Shown one piece after another: positions 17,445 through 24,858 of a stretch of 39,107 bases of DNA. A model generated the notes under the pieces. It made no database searches and was not told where the DNA came from. It saw nothing but the letters and a program-made list of their open reading frames with translations. The stretch comes from Verrucomicrobiaceae bacterium (GTDB lineage Bacteria; Verrucomicrobiota; Verrucomicrobiia; Verrucomicrobiales; Verrucomicrobiaceae), in contig JAIXZA010000089.1 in NCBI GenBank assembly GCA_027489965.1, forward strand, positions 1-39,107. The letters are read 5' to 3'. Numbering within the stretch: the stretch's first letter is position 1; each line of letters starts with the position of its first letter. Made by a program: the position numbers and the translations under genes.

Positions 17445-17779
17445 TTAGCGGACTGAGGAGCTGGTGACGGTGGCGCTGCGGCTCTGCACGCTGAGCAGAC
17501 GATTGCTCGAATCATAAACCTGTGCGGCGGCAGGGCTGGTGCTGGCGTTTTGGAGACTGGCGGCGGTGGCATAAACATCCGTGGTCATGCCGCTGGCAGG
17601 TGTGGTCTGCACGGTTTCTCGATTGCTAACGGCGTCCCAGTCATAAGCCACGCTGCGCTGCGGGGTGACTCCGCTGCTGCTAGCTGATTGGTATTTGGCA
17701 CTGGTGATCTGATCCACGGCATCAAAACCATACACGTCCCAGCTGCTGCCGTCCACCTGCATGGCGCTGCGGTAGCCGA
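17445..17779 (-). pseudogene. RHS/YD-repeat protein remnant
   Basis: A minus-strand frame ending in TAA 17445-17447 encodes about 110 residues that look like the repeat region of an RHS/YD-repeat protein: FDAVDQITSAKYQ, YDWDAVSNRETV and YDSSNRLLSV are each recognisable YD-type units. RHS proteins are normally over 1000 residues, so this is a fragment. The same frame continues to 18146 but there it runs antisense to the nagA-like gene and loses any RHS character, so the remnant ends around 17780. It points the same way as the frameshifted secreted gene just downstream, which recalls the RHS-followed-by-small-gene layout of polymorphic toxin loci, but no toxin or immunity domain can be recognised. 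Confidence 0.6.
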
Positions 17780-17831
17780 TGATTGACACAAAAGCACCAA
17801 GGCTGAGCATATCTACCGACTGACAAGTTCC

Positions 17832-17836
17832 GAGGT
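17832..17836 (+). promoter_or_regulatory. Ribosome binding site for the NagA-like gene
   Basis: GAGGT lies seven bases before ATG 17844 and favours that start over the in-frame ATG at 17856. Confidence 0.55.
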
Positions 17837-17843
17837 ATCGTTT

Positions 17844-18767
17844 ATGCCATCCTTCATGAAACCGCTCGATCTTCAAGTGAATGGCTACGCAGGCACCGAC
17901 TTTAATCGCGATGACCTCTCTGCGGAGGCTTTGCATCATGCTTGCTTGGCGCTGCGCGAAGACGGCTGTGATCAAATTTTGGCCACGTTTATCACGGATG
18001 AAATGGCTGCGCTGGAGCGCCGAATGAGCACGCTGGTGAAACTCCGTGCGGATGATCCGCTGGCCCAAAGTGTGATCGCTGGGATTCATATCGAAGGGCC
18101 ATTCATCAATCCTGAAAAGGGCTATGTGGGGGCGCATCCGGCCCATTGTGTGCGGCCTGCCAATCTGGAAGATGCCAAACGTCTCTTGGAAGCGGCAGGT
18201 GGACTCACGAAGATCATCACCTTAGCTCCTGAAAAGGATGATCGTTTTCACGTGACCGAGTTTTTAGCCAATGAGGGAATCACTGTTTCAGCGGGGCATT
18301 GCAATCCGAGTCTGGAGACGCTGCACGCTGCGGCGGATCATGGTTTAAAAATGTTCACCCATGTCGGCAATGGCTGCCCCATGCTGATGCATCGTCATGA
18401 CAACATCATTCACCGGGCGCTTTCACTGCGGGATAAACTCTGGCTCTGCTTCATCCCTGATGGCGTTCATATCGACTTTTTCGCCCTGCGAAACTACCTT
18501 CGTGTGGCTGGTCTCAAGAAAACGATCTTTGTGACCGATGCCATTTCTGCTGCCCGACTCGGGCCAGGCAAGTTCACGCTCGCTGGCTGGGACATCGTCA
18601 TCGGTGAAGATCTCGTCGCCCGCAGTCCAGATGGATCACACTTCGTCGGCAGCACGGTGACCGTGCCGCGTATTCTGGACAATGGAGTGCGTGAATTGGG
18701 ACTCAGCGCTGAAGACCTTCAGTTGCTACTGGAGATAAATCCACGAGCTGCCATTGGCCTGGCTTAA
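17844..18767 (+). CDS. N-acetylglucosamine-6-phosphate deacetylase-like amidohydrolase, short form
   Basis: 307-residue amidohydrolase of the NagA family, which removes acetate from GlcNAc-6-phosphate in amino-sugar recycling. Metal and catalytic residues are in place: Glu84 (GIHIEGPF), His152 (VSAGHCNP), His173 (FTHVGNG), His209 (IPDGVHIDF) and Asp232 (FVTDAIS). Compared with E. coli NagA (about 380 residues) it lacks the N-terminal and C-terminal strands of the small beta-domain: it begins directly at LDLQVNGYAGTDFN and ends at INPRAAIGLA. The good ribosome binding site argues that this is a natural short form and not a truncation. The RHS remnant lies upstream and the TrhO-RluA gene converges on it with a four-base overlap of ends (18764-18767). 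No nagB or PTS gene is nearby, so the substrate is not certain. Confidence 0.8.
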   Translation: MPSFMKPLDLQVNGYAGTDFNRDDLSAEALHHACLALREDGCDQILATFITDEMAALERRMSTLVKLRADDPLAQSVIAGIHIEGPFINPEKGYVGAHPAHCVRPANLEDAKRLLEAAGGLTKIITLAPEKDDRFHVTEFLANEGITVSAGHCNPSLETLHAAADHGLKMFTHVGNGCPMLMHRHDNIIHRALSLRDKLWLCFIPDGVHIDFFALRNYLRVAGLKKTIFVTDAISAARLGPGKFTLAGWDIVIGEDLVARSPDGSHFVGSTVTVPRILDNGVRELGLSAEDLQLLLEINPRAAIGLA

Positions 18768-20551
18768 CGCCAAGCAGGGGATGATTCAAAGACCACACGC
18801 TCTTTGCTCAGCGGATGGATGAAGCTGATACGCTGGGCGTGCAGACACATCGGCGCGTCCATTTTATCCAGTGTCTGAGTGTCTCCTTTGGCTCCGCCAG
18901 GGAGATAGACCGGATCTCCGACAATGGGAAAACCAAGCTGCCAGAGATGAATGCGGATCTGATTTGTGCGACCCGTAAGCGGACGTGCTTCGAGCAGGGT
19001 TGTGCCATCTGCGTCACGACTCAGTACACGGAACTCCGTGCGAGAGGCATCTCCGTCTTCTTCATCGACCTCACGACTGCCGAGAGCGCCAGCTTCTGAA
19101 CTGATCGCAGCATCACAGGCGAATTTATCTTCAGGGGGATGACCTTGAACTCTCGCTAGATACAGTTTCTCCACCTCGCCGCGAGCAAACTGTGGCTGCA
19201 CCAACCCAGCAAAATGCCGCGTTCTTGCCACTACAACTAGGCCTGTGGTGTTGGCATCCAGGCGATGACAAGCGCGTAACTTATGGGGGTGATAGACTTC
19301 ATCTAGGATATACTGCAGCGTATTGCGATTGAATCTGCCTCCAGGATGCATGGGCAATGGCGCGGGCTTTTCCAGGACCACAATGGCCTGATCTTCATGC
19401 AGCAAACGGATATCCGCATTCACATCTGGCTCCACGTTGGCGGCGATGAGTTGAACAAAGCGTTCACCGGCTCTGACGATCTGATCGGCTGAGGCCGGAA
19501 TGTGAGACTCCATGCCTAGCAGGCGCTGATTTTCAAAGCGGGACAGCCACTCTTCACGCGGAACGACAGGTAGGATCGTGACCAGCGTTTCGAGCAACGT
19601 CATGCCATCGCAAGTCTTCGGCACAGACAGCGGGCGGTAATTATCATAGGGCGCACTTCCTGGCAGAGGCGTTGTCAAACGCTGAATCGCTGCGTGTCTT
19701 TTGACCATGCTTTCCTGCATCTGCTGCTCGGTCGATTTGAAGCAATAGGGGCAGGACACATTTTCAACAAAACGCACATCCGCCTGATCTGCATCCGAGA
19801 GTGGCGACTGGCACATGTAGCACTGCGTGGACTGCGTTTCCTCCAGTCCGGGATCGACACCGACACGCTGATCAAAGACAAAACACTCGCCCTCGTAGTG
19901 ATCTCCGCCGACTTCCTCAAAGTACTTCAAGATGCCACCTTCAAGCTGCCAAATCTGCTCAAACCCTTCACGCTCCATGAACGGGGCTGCTTTTTCACAG
20001 CGGATACCGCCCGTACAGAAAGTCACAATGGGCTGCTTCTTCAGCTCTTCGGGCAGATTTCTCACGGCTTCTGGAAAGTTGCGGAACTGATTCACGCCGA
20101 TCACCCTCGCACCTTTGAAGGTGCCCAGCTTCACCTCATAATCATTGCGAGTATCCAGCAGCGTCACAGGTCTGCCTTCATCCAGCCACTGCTTCAGTGT
20201 TTTGGCTTCAAGTCGCGGTGAGGTGTATTTTCCAGGCTCAATCCCTTCAACACCAAAAGCGATGATCTCTTTCTTGATACGGACCAACATGCGATTGAAG
20301 GGCTGATGCTCGCTATCACTGTATTTGGGCGCTAGACCTTCTAACCCTGGAACACTTCGGATTTCGGCCACGAGTTGATCCACTAACTCCCTTGGGCCTG
20401 CGATGAACAGATTGATCCCTTCGGTGCTCAGTAAAATGGTCCCCTTCAGTCCCCACTCTTTGCAGAGCATCATGAGCCGTTCCCGCAGAGACTTCAGGTC
20501 TGTGAGTGTGGCAAACTTATAGCAGGAGATGTTCGTGATCGTAGCGGTCAT
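18764..20551 (-). CDS. Fusion of tRNA uridine-34 hydroxylase (TrhO, rhodanese) with RluA-family pseudouridine synthase
   Basis: 595 residues joining two RNA-modifying enzymes. Residues 1 to about 275 are a full TrhO/YceA: a ferredoxin-like N-terminal domain (SCYKFATLTDL), a rhodanese domain with active-site Cys179 in CTGGIRCEKA, and the usual Cys pairs Cys244/Cys247 and Cys267/Cys270. TrhO makes 5-hydroxyuridine at tRNA position 34. Residues about 305-380 resemble an S4-like RNA-binding segment, and 385-595 are an RluA-type pseudouridine synthase with catalytic Asp432 in HRLDANTTGLVVVAR and the motif GRTNQIRIHL. Normally these are separate genes of about 300 and 220-320 residues. The frame is continuous with no break, so the fusion appears real. 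It is cytoplasmic. The RNA target of the synthase half is unknown; the same tRNA anticodon arm is a natural guess. Its start faces the isomerase operon across 217 bases. Confidence 0.9.
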   Translation of the reverse strand: MTATITNISCYKFATLTDLKSLRERLMMLCKEWGLKGTILLSTEGINLFIAGPRELVDQLVAEIRSVPGLEGLAPKYSDSEHQPFNRMLVRIKKEIIAFGVEGIEPGKYTSPRLEAKTLKQWLDEGRPVTLLDTRNDYEVKLGTFKGARVIGVNQFRNFPEAVRNLPEELKKQPIVTFCTGGIRCEKAAPFMEREGFEQIWQLEGGILKYFEEVGGDHYEGECFVFDQRVGVDPGLEETQSTQCYMCQSPLSDADQADVRFVENVSCPYCFKSTEQQMQESMVKRHAAIQRLTTPLPGSAPYDNYRPLSVPKTCDGMTLLETLVTILPVVPREEWLSRFENQRLLGMESHIPASADQIVRAGERFVQLIAANVEPDVNADIRLLHEDQAIVVLEKPAPLPMHPGGRFNRNTLQYILDEVYHPHKLRACHRLDANTTGLVVVARTRHFAGLVQPQFARGEVEKLYLARVQGHPPEDKFACDAAISSEAGALGSREVDEEDGDASRTEFRVLSRDADGTTLLEARPLTGRTNQIRIHLWQLGFPIVGDPVYLPGGAKGDTQTLDKMDAPMCLHAQRISFIHPLSKERVVFESSPAWR

Positions 20552-20675
20552 GTCTGGGCGATTGGCGGTCCACCATTAGCCAAAAGAAGCCAACAGGCAT
20601 CAAAGAAATGAAATAGCGACTTCTGGTGAGTCTTCTTTTCAATCAAGCACTACTGAGGTATTCATCTCGATGGAA

Positions 20676-20712
20676 TTGCTTATTGAAGCCAAGATGTGAG
20701 ATAATAGTCTCA
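20676..20712 (+). promoter_or_regulatory. Candidate promoter with overlapping inverted repeat before the isomerase operon
   Basis: In the 217-base divergent gap 20552-20768, TTGCTT (20676-20681) and GATAAT (20700-20705), 18 bases apart, form a fair sigma-70-type promoter. TGAGA (20697-20701) and TCTCA (20708-20712) form an inverted repeat around the -10 element and could be a small operator. The rest of the gap shows nothing definite, and I do not see a convincing promoter for the leftward TrhO-RluA gene. Confidence 0.35.
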
Positions 20713-20768
20713 TGTGTAGAGACTGGAGGCGTAGAGGATTGAAGATTGAGCGAGTAATTGAAAAGTGT

Positions 20769-21812
20769 ATGAGCAAACCAACCACCTATCGTTTTTCATT
20801 CGGACCCTGGAACATCAGTGAAGGCGCTGACCCTTTCGGACCTGAAGTCCGCCCTGCCTTTCCGCATGAAAAGAAGTACGCCCTTTACAAGCCCATGGGT
20901 TTTGATGGCGTGCAGTTCCACGATGATGACGTCGTCCCAGGCATCGACGAATTGAATCCTGCACAAATTTCCAAGCAGTGCGCCAAGGTAAAAAAGATGC
21001 TCGATAATCAAGGGCTGACCCCTGAATTCGTCGCGCCGCGCCTCTGGTTCGCACCGCAGACGGTGGATGGTGGTTATACTTCAAACAGCGCCAAAGACCG
21101 CAAGTATGCGCTCGACCGCACGCTCAGGACGATCGACATTGCTCGTGAGATTGGCAGCAAGGCCGTGGTGCTTTGGCTGGCTCGTGAGGGTAGCTATATC
21201 CGCGAGAGCAAAAATGCACGTCTCGCCTATCAACGGATTCTTGAGACGATCAATGCCATGCTTGCCCATGACAAAGACATCGAGATCTGGATCGAGCCGA
21301 AGCCGAATGAGCCGACCGACATGGCCTATGTGCCGACCATTGGACACACGGTCGCTTTAGCTTACGCCTCCAGCGATCCGAAGCGTGTGAAGGGTCTCAT
21401 CGAGACTGCCCATGCTCTGCTCGCAGGACTCGATCCGAGTGATGAAATGGCCTTTGCGCTCGCTCACGACAAGCTCGGCAGCGTTCATCTCAATGACCAA
21501 AATGGCCTCAAGTATGATCAGGACAAAAACTTCGGTGCCGCGAATCTGCGCACGGCTTACAATCAGGTGCGTGTTCTCGAAGAAGCTGGCTATGGCAAAA
21601 AAGGCGAGTTTATAGGCCTCGATGTGAAAGCCATGCGCACTCAAAAGGGCAAGTGTGTGACCTCTCATCTTACCGGGAGTCGCGAGATCTTCTTGCATCT
21701 GGTGGAAAAAGTCCGCAGCACTGACGAAAAGCTCGTTCAGCAATTGCGTGACGCTCGCGACTACGAAGCCTTGGAACTCTACATCCTCAAACACTTGATG
21801 GGCATCAAGTAA
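20769..21812 (+). CDS. Xylose-isomerase-like sugar isomerase with altered metal site
   Basis: 347-residue TIM-barrel protein resembling actinobacterial class I xylose isomerases. I use ATG 20769 (MSKPTTYRFSFGPWNISEG); an upstream ATG at 20712 gives an unlike N-terminus. Conserved items, by alignment from memory to the Streptomyces enzyme, are His51 and Asp54 (FHDDD), Trp136, Glu176 and Lys178 (IEPKPNEP), Glu212 and His215, Asp250 and Asp252 (KYDQD), and Asp285 and Lys287. The metal-1 ligand equivalent to Asp245 is His240 (SVHLNDQNG), with an Asp three residues on, and the sugar-pocket Thr90/Phe94 positions appear changed (WFAPQTVDGG). So it is probably an aldose-ketose isomerase for a sugar other than xylose. 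It is the first gene of a four-gene operon; 21 bases separate it from the aldolase. No clear ribosome binding site. Confidence 0.8.
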   Translation: MSKPTTYRFSFGPWNISEGADPFGPEVRPAFPHEKKYALYKPMGFDGVQFHDDDVVPGIDELNPAQISKQCAKVKKMLDNQGLTPEFVAPRLWFAPQTVDGGYTSNSAKDRKYALDRTLRTIDIAREIGSKAVVLWLAREGSYIRESKNARLAYQRILETINAMLAHDKDIEIWIEPKPNEPTDMAYVPTIGHTVALAYASSDPKRVKGLIETAHALLAGLDPSDEMAFALAHDKLGSVHLNDQNGLKYDQDKNFGAANLRTAYNQVRVLEEAGYGKKGEFIGLDVKAMRTQKGKCVTSHLTGSREIFLHLVEKVRSTDEKLVQQLRDARDYEALELYILKHLMGIK

Positions 21813-21833
21813 GCCTTTAAACATCCGACTCTC

Positions 21834-22664
21834 ATGAAACAATTTCGTCTCAACCGTCTCTTCAATGCCAAGTCCAATCGCTGTTTCGACGTCGCCGTCG
21901 ATCACGGCTTCTTCAATCAGCCCGGATTCCTGACTGGCATTGAAGACATGCGCAGTGTGGTCAAAACGTTGGTGGAAGCAGCCCCAGATGCCATTCAGCT
22001 TACGCTGGGCATGGCGCGTCATTTGCAGGAGCTGCCTGGCCGCTTCAAGCCCAGCCTCGTTCTCCGTACGGACGTCGCCAACATCTATGGTAAGGAGCTT
22101 CCAGAAAGCCGCTTCAGTCTGATGATTGAAGAGACGATGCTGCAAGCCGTGCGCTATGACGCAGCCTGCGTCTGCGTGAATCTTTTTCAGATTCCTGGTG
22201 CCCCCGAAGTGCATGCACAGTGCGTGGAAAACATCCTCCGCCTCAAGCCTCAGGCCGACTACTACGGGATGCCAATGATGATCGAGCCGCTCGTGTTTCA
22301 GCCCAATGAAAAAGCCGGCGGTTACATGGTGAATGGAGATGAAACGGCCATCACTTATCTTGTGCGTCAGGCTGTGGAACTGGGTGCGGACATCGTGAAA
22401 GCGGATCCAACGGATGATGTGAGCATTTATCACAAAGTCATCGCCGCAGCCTCTGGCATTCCAGTGCTCGTGCGTGGTGGTGGTCGTGTGAGCGACAAAG
22501 AAATCCTCGAACGCACCCAAGGCCTACTTGCTCAAGGCGCAGCGGGCATCGTCTATGGTCGCAATGTCATCCAGCACCCGAATCCAAAAGGCATCACCCG
22601 CGCTCTGATGGCGATGGTGCATGAAGGTGTCAGTGTGGATGCAGCCCTCAATCTCATCGCCTAA
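21834..22664 (+). CDS. DhnA/FbaB-type class I aldolase
   Basis: 276-residue Schiff-base aldolase of the DhnA/DeoC/LacD group (COG1830 type). The fold's landmarks are visible: DVAVDHGFF near 19-27 (Asp23 and His24 of the family's DHG motif), IEP at 150-152, the Schiff-base lysine Lys189 in ADIVKADPTDD, the phosphate-binding loop VRGGGRVSDKE (about 212-222) and GIVYGRNVIQHPNP near the C-terminus. Members cleave fructose-1,6-bisphosphate or related ketose phosphates, or transfer such units. Here it sits between an isomerase and a dehydrogenase/kinase pair, which suggests cleavage of a phosphorylated keto-sugar made by this operon. Its TAA shares one base with the ATG of the next gene, so the two are coupled. 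Confidence 0.8.
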   Translation: MKQFRLNRLFNAKSNRCFDVAVDHGFFNQPGFLTGIEDMRSVVKTLVEAAPDAIQLTLGMARHLQELPGRFKPSLVLRTDVANIYGKELPESRFSLMIEETMLQAVRYDAACVCVNLFQIPGAPEVHAQCVENILRLKPQADYYGMPMMIEPLVFQPNEKAGGYMVNGDETAITYLVRQAVELGADIVKADPTDDVSIYHKVIAAASGIPVLVRGGGRVSDKEILERTQGLLAQGAAGIVYGRNVIQHPNPKGITRALMAMVHEGVSVDAALNLIA

Positions 22665-23785
22665 TGAAAGACATTCGTATCGGCATTATTGGTGGCGGTC
22701 TCATGGGCCGCGAAATGGCAAGCGCGTTCGCGCGTTGGTGTGCTCTTGTGGATGTCACCGTGCGGCCTGTTCTTGTCTCCGTTGCGGATTTAAATCCAGC
22801 CACGCTTTCATGGTTTGATTGCATCCCATCCTGCGCGCAGAAGACCACTGATTACAAGGAATTGCTCGCCAATCCTGAAGTCGATGTCGTCTATGTCGCT
22901 GTGCCGCACAACCTGCACGAGAAGCTCTATCTTGACGTGCTGGCTGCAGGCAAAGACCTCTTCGCTGAGAAGCCCTTCGGCATTGATCTGCCTTCTGCTC
23001 GCCGCATTCTGGATGCGGTGAAGTCCAGTGGTCGCTTTGTGCGTTGCAGCTCCGAGATGCCCTTTTTCCCGGGAGCTCAGCGGGCTTATGAAATTGCCAG
23101 CAAAGGTGAAATAGGTCGCGTTTTGGAAGTCGTCTCCGGCTTCCATCACAGCAGCGATCTTGATCCCACCAAGGCGGCTAACTGGAAGCGTCTCAATGCC
23201 ACGTGCGGAGAAGGCGGCGCACTGAACGATCTTGGTATGCATGCTTGCCATGTGCCTTTGCGTCTTGGTTGGAAACCGACACGTCTCTTTGCCCAACTCC
23301 AAAAAGGTTATCCGCAGCGCCCCGATGGTAAAGGCGGCATCACTCATTGTGACACCTGGGATAACGCGATGCTGCACACGTGGACCACCATCGCCAATCA
23401 TGAAGTGCCGCTGCGTCTGGAAATGAAACGCCTGGCTCCGGGAGCAACAAATACTTGGTACATCGAGATCCTTGGCACAGACGGTGGCGTGCGTTTCAGC
23501 ACTGCTGAACCGAAGACGCTGTGGATCTTTGAGCGCGGTAAAGAGCAGTGGTGGAAGCGCACCGAGCTTGGGTTCGGCACACCCTTCAAAACCGTGACTG
23601 GAGGCATCTTCGAGCCGGGTTTCCCCGATGTGATCCAGCAAATGTGGGCGGCTTATCTCATGGAGCGCGAAGGTCAGCTTGGAGGTCGCTTTGGCTGCGC
23701 GACACCTGAAGAAGCCGTCGCCACCCATGAAATTTTTGCTGCCGCTTTGGAGTCTCAGCGCGCAGGTTCCGTCGTCACTCTCTAA
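22664..23785 (+). CDS. Gfo/Idh/MocA-family NAD(P)-dependent sugar oxidoreductase
   Basis: 373 residues. The N-terminal Rossmann fold has IGIIGGGLMG (6-15). The family's AEKPFG motif gives the conserved Lys103, and GGALNDLGMHACHVP supplies Asp189 and His193, the catalytic pair in inositol and glucose-fructose dehydrogenases. The C-terminal half is the alpha/beta substrate domain. No signal peptide, so it acts in the cytoplasm and not as one of the Tat-exported members common in these bacteria. Substrates in the family are sugars, sugar phosphates, inositols or their acids; this one is unassigned. It overlaps the aldolase stop by one base (TAATG) and is followed by the kinase after five bases. 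Confidence 0.85.
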   Translation: MKDIRIGIIGGGLMGREMASAFARWCALVDVTVRPVLVSVADLNPATLSWFDCIPSCAQKTTDYKELLANPEVDVVYVAVPHNLHEKLYLDVLAAGKDLFAEKPFGIDLPSARRILDAVKSSGRFVRCSSEMPFFPGAQRAYEIASKGEIGRVLEVVSGFHHSSDLDPTKAANWKRLNATCGEGGALNDLGMHACHVPLRLGWKPTRLFAQLQKGYPQRPDGKGGITHCDTWDNAMLHTWTTIANHEVPLRLEMKRLAPGATNTWYIEILGTDGGVRFSTAEPKTLWIFERGKEQWWKRTELGFGTPFKTVTGGIFEPGFPDVIQQMWAAYLMEREGQLGGRFGCATPEEAVATHEIFAAALESQRAGSVVTL

Positions 23786-23790
23786 CGATT

Positions 23791-24795
23791 ATGAGCACCC
23801 AACGCTCAGGCATTCTGGCCGCCGGCAACTTCATCGTGGATTACGTGAAGATCATCGACGCGTATCCCGAGCAGGACATGCTGGCCAGCATCTTAAGCGA
23901 GTCACAGGCCAACGGCGGCGGCCCTTACAACGTGCTCAAAGACCTGTCTGCCATGCAGGCAGGCTTTCCGCTCGCTGCTTGTGGACTCGTTGGCGATGAC
24001 GCCAATGGGCGTTGGATTTATGAGGACTGTGTGGCGCATGGCATTGATGCCACTCAACTCCATCGTACCCAGGAGCGCTCTACCTCCTACACCGATGCCA
24101 TGACCGTGCAGAGCACTGGAAGAAGAACCTTCTTTCATCAGCGTGGAGCCAATGCCCTCTTCAATGAGAGCCATTGTGAGGTCAGTCAAACCAGCGCTCG
24201 CATTCTGCATCTCGGCTACTTGATGCTGCTCGATCACATGGACAGCTTTGCCACCGATGGCCGAACCCACGCTGCTCATTTGCTGGTTTCCGCGACTGAA
24301 GCAGGGTTGCAAACAAGCGTGGACATGGTGAGCACGGAGCATCCGCAGTTTCGAGAGATCGCGCTCAGTGCCATGCCTCACACTGACCATCTCATCATCA
24401 ATGAGATCGAAGCCGCGCGTGTGCTGAATCGCACCCTTTCTTCGAGCGATGGTTCCGCGCTTCTTAATGCCTCGCGAGATCTTCTGGCGCTGGGCGTTCG
24501 TCAAACCGTTACGATTCACACCGAGCACGGAGCCGCTGCCTGCACGCATGAAAAAGACGAGCACTTTCAGCCGTCACTGCTGCTTCCCGCAGGTTACAGC
24601 CAAGGCGCTACTGGGGCAGGGGACGCCTTTGCTGCAGGTCTGCTCTACGCCCTGCATGAAGGCTGGTCTTTAGCAGATCGCCTCCGACTCGCCGTCTGCA
24701 CAGCCGCCGCTTCTCTGTCCCATCCCACACCCTCAGGCGGCATGAAACCCGTGCGCGAATGTTTGGCGCTCGCTGATACTTTTGGCTTCCGTTGA
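23791..24795 (+). CDS. PfkB/ribokinase-family carbohydrate kinase
   Basis: 334 residues. Recognisable PfkB elements are the N-terminal substrate loop (NGGGPYNVLKDLSAMQAG, 41-58, followed by GLVGDDANG) and the C-terminal ATP and anion-hole motif GATGAGDAFAAGLLYALHEG, with catalytic base Asp278. The family phosphorylates sugars, nucleosides or sugar phosphates. As last gene of the operon it would provide the phosphorylation needed before the aldolase step. Spacing is five bases from the oxidoreductase; the following DUF1501 gene is 63 bases away, and I see no clear terminator between. The substrate is not readable from sequence. Confidence 0.85.
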   Translation: MSTQRSGILAAGNFIVDYVKIIDAYPEQDMLASILSESQANGGGPYNVLKDLSAMQAGFPLAACGLVGDDANGRWIYEDCVAHGIDATQLHRTQERSTSYTDAMTVQSTGRRTFFHQRGANALFNESHCEVSQTSARILHLGYLMLLDHMDSFATDGRTHAAHLLVSATEAGLQTSVDMVSTEHPQFREIALSAMPHTDHLIINEIEAARVLNRTLSSSDGSALLNASRDLLALGVRQTVTIHTEHGAAACTHEKDEHFQPSLLLPAGYSQGATGAGDAFAAGLLYALHEGWSLADRLRLAVCTAAASLSHPTPSGGMKPVRECLALADTFGFR

Positions 24796-24858
24796 TGAAA
24801 AGCATTTCGTGAATGTCCGTAATGATTTGGGTGTCAAAATTGGTTAACTCTTTAAATC

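Noticed and set aside
17780..18146. N-terminal half of the minus-strand frame that contains the RHS remnant
   Set aside because: This part lies antisense to the NagA-like gene, with residues unlike RHS; only the part below about 17780 has YD-repeat character.
20712..20768. Upstream extension of the isomerase to ATG 20712
   Set aside because: It adds 19 residues of Arg/Lys-rich sequence unlike the family and overlaps the inverted repeat and promoter-like elements.
21357..22520. 387-codon minus-strand ORF opposite the isomerase and aldolase
   Set aside because: It is the complement of two clearly real genes with catalytic motifs and its translation is His-rich without domain features.
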